A stretch of 10,429 bases of DNA, taken from assembly GCA_964343305.1 (NCBI GenBank), contig CAYFJO010000390.1, positions 1-10,429 of the forward strand, given 5' to 3'. A model generated the notes under the pieces. That model searched no databases and was not told the DNA's origin. It was given only the letters and a program-made list of their open reading frames with translations. The position numbers and the translations under genes are program-made. This stretch comes from CAYFJO01 sp964343305. GTDB lineage: Bacteria; Planctomycetota; Planctomycetia; Pirellulales; Pirellulaceae. This document shows, piece by piece, positions 5,945 through 10,429 of the stretch; position 1 is the first letter of the stretch; the number at the start of each line of letters is the position of its first letter.

Positions 5945-5973
5945 CGGAGCCAGTGGCACACTGACAGTGCCAC
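5945..5973. repeat. REP-like double palindrome, right part (with right target-site copy)
   Basis: Removing the IS and one CGGAG restores CACTGGCGGAGCCAGTG (4492-4502 joined to 5950-5955), a palindrome with 7-bp arms and a 3-base loop. Overlapping it by three bases is a second hairpin with arms GTGGCAC (5953-5959) and GTGCCAC (5967-5973) and a 7-base loop. Two adjoining short hairpins are the layout of REP/BIME elements, which RAYT transposases mobilise; RAYT genes lie in this window. No second copy of the palindrome occurs in the window, so the REP label is inferred from structure. Confidence 0.65.
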
Positions 5974-5977
5974 CCAG

Positions 5978-6457
5978 CCGCTGGCCGCTGCCGGAGTCGA
6001 CGCCCTGGTCATCGAAACGATGTCCGACTTGGCCGAAATGAAACTGGCCTTGGCTGCCGCCAAGAGCACTGGACTTGCCGTGGTGGCCAGCATGGTGTTC
6101 GACAGCGGCCGGCAGAACGACCGCACCATGATGGGCGCGACCGCCGCACAGGTCGCCCAGGAACTAACGGCAGCGGGTGCCGATGCGATCGGCGCCAACT
6201 GTGGTCACGGCATGGCGTCGTTCGCGGAGATTTGCCGGCAGCTCCGAGCCGCCACCGACCGTCCCCTCTGGATCAAACCCAACGCCGGCATTCCCCAGAT
6301 CGACGGCGACCAGGTCGTTTATGATTATGACACAACGGCCGACGAGTTTGCCGGGCATGGGCCCGACGTGATCGAGGCGGGTGCCAGCTTCCTCGGCGGT
6401 TGCTGCGGAACGGGACCGGAATTCATCGTAGCGCTGAACGAGACAATTCGCCCATGA
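5978..6457 (+). pseudogene. Homocysteine S-methyltransferase, C-terminal half only
   Basis: 159 residues of the barrel domain shared by betaine- and methylfolate-dependent homocysteine methyltransferases, which make methionine. Recognisable blocks are GVDALVIETMSDLAEMKLAL, VVASMVFDSG and IGANCGHG. Then come WIKPNAGIPQ and FLGGCCGTGPEFI. All three zinc-binding cysteines are present (C75, C142, C143 counted from 5978). The N-terminal half (roughly 130-150 residues) is absent: homology begins four bases after the REP-like palindrome. An ATG at 6020 could give a shorter ORF but has no SD and would begin mid-domain. The gene was probably cut by a rearrangement at the palindrome, separate from the IS insertion, because the left side of the IS shows no part of this gene. 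Confidence 0.85.
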
Positions 6458-6482
6458 CGTCGGCTGCCCCGCTTTTTTTCCC

Positions 6483-6502
6483 GAAACGAGAAGAAACGAG
6501 AA
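6483..6502 (+). repeat. Two tandem copies of GAAACGAGAA
   Basis: Perfect 10-bp tandem repeat (6483-6492, 6493-6502), followed by AGGGGGCAGGTTCGGGGCAGG. This arrangement of purine-rich repeats and then a G-rich run parallels the RAYT upstream regions at 3140 and 10289, but no RAYT gene follows here. Confidence 0.75.
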
Positions 6503-6508
6503 AGGGGG

Positions 6509-6535
6509 CAGGTTCGGGGCAGGTAAGCGAACCTG
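6509..6535. repeat. Hairpin with arms CAGGTTCG / CGAACCTG
   Basis: Perfect 8-bp arms at 6509-6516 and 6528-6535 around an 11-base loop. There is no T-run after it, so it is not an obvious terminator of the methyltransferase remnant; a REP-like or regulatory role is possible. Confidence 0.6.
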
Positions 6536-6857
6536 TCGAGCTGTTTTGTCACCCTGCGAACGTGTGGGGAACATTCTTTTGCTGGCAACCCTCTTCGTGG
6601 CTGTTGCCCCGCCTTGCGCGATTCGAAACGCCGATTTGCCACGTGTCAGTCGCTGGAAATCCGGGCATTCGGCCGGCCTTTCGCCAAGCTCACATCGGAA
6701 TTGGCATCAGCGGGCCGCCCGTCCCACGATCCACGCACGCACCGGCGTCGCAGACGCAACAAGATCACAGTCAAAAAACTGCAATCCCATCGGTAAGTAT
6801 ACATGACGACTGGGTGAAAAGAGGGCGGAAAAAGTCGCAAGAAGGGCGGTCGGAAGG

Positions 6858-6887
6858 TTGCATTAGGGGGAGGAGGCGGATTAAAAT
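6858..6887 (+). promoter_or_regulatory. Promoter candidate for the cysteine peptidase gene
   Basis: TTGCAT (6858-6863), an 18-base spacer and TAAAAT (6882-6887). It would give a leader of about 115 bases before the start at 7013. Confidence 0.35.
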
Positions 6888-7012
6888 TCCTATCAGTAAA
6901 AGTGGAGAAGAAATAACTATCTCGTTGAGAACTTTCCCCGCTGAATTCGTGTGGCGTTGGAATTGCAGTCGCGCATGGACGCATCATCTAATTAAGACAG
7001 GAGCTCGATCCA

Positions 7013-7630
7013 GTGCGAAGACCATCTGCTCTCCTCGCCCTCGTTGTTCTAAACCTGGCATGCTCGACTGTACAAGCCCAGATCACTGTCGGGATTCCAA
7101 GCGCCAAGATGAACTTCGTTTCCGCAGCTCAAGAAAACACCAATTGGTGCTGGGCTGCATCTATCCAGATGTTGTTCAACTATAACGGTGTCAATGTAAA
7201 CCAGCAACAAGTTGTGGCAAAAACCTACGGCTTGGACAAGTTTGGAAGGCCGTTAAATCGCCCAGGTGGACCGGAGATGGCACGTCGGCTAAACGAGTGG
7301 TCGATTGACAATTCTGGACGACCATTCGCGGTGGAATCCGGATATTCCAATGGCGCGGTACCACCGACTGTCTTGGTTGGTGAACTGTCCCGGCTGCGTC
7401 CAATTCTACTCATCTACAAAACGGGTCCAAGCTCGTCCCACATGGTTGTCGTGACCGGTGTAACTTTCTGGAATACGCGAACTGGGCCCATCATAAACTC
7501 AATCATCGTGCGCGACCCATCACCAACACCAACGAATGTCCAAAACAGCGGTCGCGTCACCTATCGCGCTGCTGATTTGGGCAGGAATATGCTTGGGTAC
7601 TTTGTCGCAAGAGTATCGACGCGGCCGTAG
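7013..7630 (+). CDS. Secreted papain-like cysteine peptidase
   Basis: A 205-residue protein starting at GTG 7013, with AGGAG nine bases upstream. Residues 1-22 form a Sec signal peptide with cleavage probably after VQA. The mature part has the papain-like signature NTNWCWAASIQMLFNY, with catalytic C46. The histidine is H143 in SSSHMVVVTGV and the third residue is probably D168 in IIVRDPSPT. This order and size match the compact 'WCWAA' papain-like proteases (AvrRpt2/C70-related, Pfam PF12385-like), so a peptidase or transglutaminase-like activity outside the cytoplasm is expected. No propeptide or extra domain is present. The neighbours are mobile-element relics, so it appears to be transcribed alone. 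Substrate unknown. Confidence 0.82.
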   Translation: MRRPSALLALVVLNLACSTVQAQITVGIPSAKMNFVSAAQENTNWCWAASIQMLFNYNGVNVNQQQVVAKTYGLDKFGRPLNRPGGPEMARRLNEWSIDNSGRPFAVESGYSNGAVPPTVLVGELSRLRPILLIYKTGPSSSHMVVVTGVTFWNTRTGPIINSIIVRDPSPTPTNVQNSGRVTYRAADLGRNMLGYFVARVSTRP

Positions 7631-7662
7631 TTAAAACACTGTCGAGTGATGGCACAAAAGTA

Positions 7663-7680
7663 CACACGGGTCACACGGGT
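7663..7680 (+). repeat. Two tandem copies of CACACGGGT
   Basis: Perfect 9-bp tandem repeat (7663-7671, 7672-7680) upstream of the second RAYT relic. Its sequence differs from the repeats at the other RAYT loci. Confidence 0.7.
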
Positions 7681-7760
7681 GAAGAAATGGCGTGATCGGT
7701 GGGCGATCATCAACGACGCCCCGGGGCCCGTGGCATTTCTCAATCTGTTGAACGACGTCT

Positions 7761-8020
7761 CGGATTCTCGCCGAAGGGCTTGAGCGTTACGAGGTGCAAT
7801 TGTATTGCTTTCAGTTGATGCCCAGTCACTGGCACTTGGTGTTGCGTCCGAACCGCGATGCCACGCATGTCGCGTTGATCGATGGAGCCCGTCTCGGCAG
7901 GGCGTGTGAGGCAGCAACCCATCTACGCACTACCGCAGCCACCATGGCGATGGTAAAGCCGTCAAATCTTGCCTGATCGTTTCAATCGGATGACAAAGTC
8001 GTTAAGAGTTCGGTTTTTTT
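7761..8020 (+). pseudogene. RAYT transposase relic keeping only the HUH core
   Basis: The frame through 7761-7860 reads RILAEGLERYEVQLYCFQLM, then PSHWHLVLRPNRD. This is the centre of a REP-associated tyrosine transposase, with the metal-binding HWH codons at 7827-7835. Downstream, the family pattern appears only in broken pieces: an HYRSHHGDG-like block near 7930 in one frame, and FQSDD near 7981-7995 in another. No N-terminal MPR...LNRG block is found, although LNLLNDV at about 7738-7760 may be part of it. The gene is clearly non-functional. The 490 bases between the two secreted-protein genes are otherwise empty. Confidence 0.75.
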
Positions 8021-8123
8021 CTGATTCAACCTGTTTTGTCGCTTGTAGGCAAACGGGAAGCGATTATGGTGAAAGCTCGCCACGCCATGGTACTTTCCCG
8101 TCCTCGCTTACCAGGGTGATTCA

Positions 8124-9134
8124 ATGAAACAGACAACGCTTTTTTTCGTAGTAGCGCAACTCATATGCGTCATTCTTTTGTGCGGAACACTTCCTGCCCA
8201 GCAGGCCGTCGAAGAGGACGTCCCAAAGGAGATTGAAAAGTACAGGAAAATCGACGATCCAAAAGAATGTACTCACACGATTATCGGTCATTTTATTTAC
8301 AAGGAACGAAGGCCGCACACAGTAGTGGAAGAAGAACGAAAGAAATTCAAGGTATGGAAGTGGTGCTGGCTTTATAATCCCAAGACATGCCTCAATGAAA
8401 AAGTCAGATATCAAGTGGAAGAATGGCGGATGGTCAAGGTAGAGAAAACTACCTTCAAAGTGGAAATAAAGTGTGCCAAGCTAGCTTTGCCGTACTCAGT
8501 TGTGGAACACGGCACGGAGTGCGATTGCCCGGACTTGCCCAATCACCTTCAGACGTCGTCCATTAACCGGGGTGATGATGACGTGATTACCCTCGCCGAC
8601 AAAGGCGTTCAATTGTCAGCACCAGTCAATCGCAGTCAAGGTCTGGAGTTAGCCGCCTCTGAATCGGCACAACGCAGCCGGGCAAACACGACAGCGGTAG
8701 CTGAACTGACGCCAGTGGCGCCACGAAGTGACCTCAACGCGAAAGAACCTCGCGCGAAACAACTCGCAGCAAAAGGGGAATCACAGCCGATCCAAGGTCC
8801 GGCGGTAACGGTGGCAAGTAATGACCGTCCTCGCGCTTCCAAATTTGCGAGCAAACTAGACGCGGCAAAGACTATTCAATTCGATGCAAGTGGGTGGGTC
8901 TCAGTAGCCTCAGTAGCCAAGGGGTCTCAATCTCGTCGGACTGTTCCTGCGTCTAGCACGCGCGTTGTCCAGACGGTCGAGCACCCCGCGGTTTTCGTCA
9001 ACCAACCGCGGCCAAGAGTCCAACAACAACGCGTGACCATCGTTGGACAAACGCACATGTTCGCGCCAGTGTATGACATCGTTCCTAGTTCATACATTCT
9101 GCCGGCGACGGCATCAGCGTACTACGGTCGCTAA
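8124..9134 (+). CDS. Secreted protein of unknown function with a six-cysteine N-domain and a disordered tail
   Basis: A 336-residue protein; I do not recognise the family. Residues 1-25 form a Sec signal peptide (FFVVAQLICVILLCG core, cleavage near LPA-QQ). Residues 30-140 are charged and rich in lysine, glutamate and aromatics (VWKWCWLYNPKTC), with six cysteines at 49, 81, 89, 117, 133 and 135. This even number suggests disulfides in an exported domain. Residues 141-300 are Ser/Ala/Arg-rich, of low complexity and probably disordered. The end is again more ordered, with hydrophobic and aromatic residues (VTIVGQTHMFAPVYDIVPSS, ending SAYYGR). The ATG at 8124 has AGGGTG about six bases upstream. 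It stands between a RAYT relic and a secreted protease gene on the same strand. Confidence 0.75.
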   Translation: MKQTTLFFVVAQLICVILLCGTLPAQQAVEEDVPKEIEKYRKIDDPKECTHTIIGHFIYKERRPHTVVEEERKKFKVWKWCWLYNPKTCLNEKVRYQVEEWRMVKVEKTTFKVEIKCAKLALPYSVVEHGTECDCPDLPNHLQTSSINRGDDDVITLADKGVQLSAPVNRSQGLELAASESAQRSRANTTAVAELTPVAPRSDLNAKEPRAKQLAAKGESQPIQGPAVTVASNDRPRASKFASKLDAAKTIQFDASGWVSVASVAKGSQSRRTVPASSTRVVQTVEHPAVFVNQPRPRVQQQRVTIVGQTHMFAPVYDIVPSSYILPATASAYYGR

Positions 9135-9156
9135 ACTTGACGCATGCATCGGAAAA

Positions 9157-9174
9157 CTGCTGCAATCTCAGCAG
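9157..9174. repeat. Short hairpin after the secreted protein gene
   Basis: Arms CTGCTG and CAGCAG around a 6-base loop, 22 bases after the stop at 9134. There is no T-run, so at best a weak or factor-dependent terminator. The rest of 9135-9309 holds no feature except the SD before 9310. Confidence 0.25.
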
Positions 9175-9309
9175 CGGTTCTGCTAGCACGCCGCAGATTG
9201 ATATTCGTCCTGCGCTGTTGGTGCGATATATTCTCCCGTCATGGAAGCCCGCTGCAATCCGTAGCAATCGGGAAAACTACCTGTCAACTCCGGTCAAGGA
9301 GGACCCACT

Positions 9310-10263
9310 ATGTCCAGCCTTCGCTCGCACGTTTGCCCTATTCTGTTGCTCCTGCTGTTTGTCTCATTCCTAGCGGCAAACGATTCATTGCCACAGGGGC
9401 GCGTTGATCGCGAACTTGTCGCGGCCACGGTCCGCCTCAAGTTGCGTGAAGGAAATACGATTTCGTACGGTAGTGGCACGGTCGTTGAGCGCGTGGGCAA
9501 TAAGGTGCTCGTTGTTACTTGCGCACATGTACTCGAGTCCAATGGCAAAGGTAAACTTACCGTCACCGTTTTCTCAGACCACAGCGAATACGATCTAACC
9601 GGACAAGTATTAGCCGTCGATGACGAGGCCGATGTGGCTCTGGTGAGTGTGGATGGGATACATGATGTCGCCCCAATTCCGCTCGCGCCGATAGATTACA
9701 AACTGCGGATTGCTCAAAAAGTCACGGTAGCAGGTTGCGATCACGGCGGCTCGCCATCGGGCAGAGTGACGGATATTACCACGCTAAACCGATTCCTGGG
9801 TCCGCCTAACGTTGGGGTCAAAGCAACACCAAAACACGGTCGCAGCGGCGGCGGACTGTTTACCACGGATCGCCAATTAATAGGAGTGTGCAACGGATTT
9901 GATACCGAGGACAAGGAAGGCTCCTACGCGGCTGTGTCTTCCGTCCACAAATTGCTGGCGCGGATGAAAGAATTGCCATTCCGCAAATCAATTGCAAGGG
10001 CATCGACGACCAAATCTGTGGACAATTCCGTTGGTGTCGAAGGTCAGCACCCTGTGGCGAGGAGCGAGTCCCGAGATACAGCGCGCTCCCTAACTAGCGA
10101 TGGCAAAGTTCCAACCGAGAAAACAACGGAAACCGGCGTTGAGATAATATGCATCGTGAGGTCGAAACAGACAGGCAAATCCTCACGCAAAGTATTCGTC
10201 TTCGAGAACGCTTCGCCAGAGTTTCTTCGCGCATTGGACAACGAGAAAGAGTTGCACCGCTAA
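9310..10263 (+). CDS. Secreted trypsin-like serine protease with a C-terminal extension
   Basis: A 317-residue protein with a strong SD (AAGGAGG, seven bases before the ATG). Residues 1-23 are a Sec signal peptide (ILLLLLFVSFLAA). Residues 38-225 form a chymotrypsin-fold (S1-like, DegP/HhoA-related) domain. It has H73 in VVTCAHVLE, D108 in DEADVALVSV and S179 in KHGRSGGGLF, and the complete triad is visible. The residue before the serine is arginine rather than the usual aspartate or asparagine, within GRSGG. No PDZ domain follows; instead there is a Ser/Thr-rich linker (about 228-280) and a short ordered end, VEIICIVRSKQTGKSSRKVF. It probably acts outside the cytoplasm. It may share function with the secreted cysteine peptidase upstream, but no operon link is visible. 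Confidence 0.85.
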   Translation: MSSLRSHVCPILLLLLFVSFLAANDSLPQGRVDRELVAATVRLKLREGNTISYGSGTVVERVGNKVLVVTCAHVLESNGKGKLTVTVFSDHSEYDLTGQVLAVDDEADVALVSVDGIHDVAPIPLAPIDYKLRIAQKVTVAGCDHGGSPSGRVTDITTLNRFLGPPNVGVKATPKHGRSGGGLFTTDRQLIGVCNGFDTEDKEGSYAAVSSVHKLLARMKELPFRKSIARASTTKSVDNSVGVEGQHPVARSESRDTARSLTSDGKVPTEKTTETGVEIICIVRSKQTGKSSRKVFVFENASPEFLRALDNEKELHR

Positions 10264-10288
10264 GTCTTTTACTCGGTTCGGTTCTCGC

Positions 10289-10310
10289 GACAAATCAAAG
10301 ACAAATCAAA
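10289..10310 (+). repeat. Two tandem copies of GACAAATCAAA
   Basis: Perfect 11-bp tandem repeat (10289-10299, 10300-10310) followed by a partial CAAATC and then CAGGGGGCAG and GGGGCAGG. It precedes the RAYT start at 10372. Confidence 0.8.
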
Positions 10311-10371
10311 CAAATCCAGGGGGCAGCGACTGGGGCAGGCTCATTGATTTGGCACTTGGCAAGCTGTGGGG

Positions 10372-10429
10372 ATGCCACGACCACCGCGAGCCGATGAAGC
10401 AGGCGGGCTGTACCATGCCCTGAATCGAG
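10372..10429 (+). CDS. RAYT (REP-associated tyrosine transposase), N-terminus only, cut by window edge
   Basis: The visible 19 residues, MPRPPRADEAGGLYHALNR, are the standard start of a REP-associated tyrosine transposase. They align with the N-terminus of the relic at 3245 (MPRSARVAPGGTVFHVLNRG). The start contexts also match: TGTGGGGATGCC occurs at both. Whether the gene is complete beyond the window cannot be seen. Confidence 0.8.
   Translation, partial: MPRPPRADEAGGLYHALNR

Larger units (their letters stand above)
6458..7012. other. Intergenic stretch with repeats, no supported gene
   Basis: About 550 bases between the methyltransferase remnant and the cysteine peptidase gene. Its first 110 bases hold a tandem repeat, a hairpin and a short inverted match to the RAYT locus at 3190. 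Open frames in 6546-6987 look like chance translation: proline/arginine-rich, no family pattern. A promoter candidate lies at 6858-6887. Confidence 0.6.

Noticed and set aside
6546..6806. ORF with a signal-peptide-like start (VGNILLLATLFVAVAPPCA)
   Set aside because: The remainder is Arg/Ser/His-rich with no pattern, and there is no SD; considered chance.
6400..7185. Plus-strand open frame of 261 codons spanning the intergenic stretch
   Set aside because: It overlaps the methyltransferase remnant and the peptidase gene out of frame, and its composition is not protein-like.
9137..9407. Plus-strand ORFs between the secreted protein and the protease
   Set aside because: They run into the protease gene out of frame and show no family pattern or SD.
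1..10429. tRNA or rRNA genes
   Set aside because: No cloverleaf with conserved TTCRANNC arm or rRNA-like stretch was seen on either strand by eye.

Overview
The window looks like chromosomal DNA of a planctomycete (Planctomycetota, probably Pirellulales-like). This rests on family content: a twin-arginine aldo/keto reductase followed by a DUF1501-type gene, several REP-associated tyrosine transposases (RAYTs) of the 'MPR...VLNRG' type, and secreted peptidases. It is an accessory region with much gene decay.

Layout. 1-921 (minus strand): chemotaxis genes, cheW followed by a cheR cut by the window edge. 981-1351: two small unrecognised plus-strand ORFs. 1279-1630: conflicting, interrupted coding signal on the minus strand. 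1800-3134: a Tat-exported aldo/keto reductase with, 9 bases on, a DUF1501 gene that has lost its middle. 3140-3530: tandem repeats, a promoter-like site and a RAYT relic. 3537-4427 (minus strand): a broken antitoxin-like small gene, then a DUF4258 protein coupled to a small acidic protein, resembling toxin-antitoxin cargo. 4503-5944: a complete IS4-family insertion sequence (1442 bp) with 27-bp inverted ends and 5-bp target duplications, inserted at the exact centre of a palindrome. 5978-6457: the C-terminal half of a homocysteine S-methyltransferase, truncated next to that palindrome. 6458-7012: a mostly empty stretch with tandem repeats and a hairpin. 7013-7630: a secreted papain-like cysteine peptidase. 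7663-8020: a second RAYT relic. 8124-9134: a secreted protein of unknown function with six cysteines. 9310-10263: a secreted trypsin-like serine protease. 10289-10429: tandem repeats and the start of a third RAYT, cut by the window edge.

How it fits together. The main theme is RAYT and REP activity. Three RAYT copies (one relic with ends but no core, one with core but no ends, one entering at the edge) sit beside short tandem repeats that differ in sequence at each locus. A REP-like double palindrome has been hit dead centre by an IS4-family element and marks the point where a methyltransferase gene is cut. Between these elements are stand-alone cargo genes: a toxin-antitoxin-like cluster and three exported proteins (two of them peptidases) that could act together outside the cytoplasm, although nothing in the sequence proves that they do.
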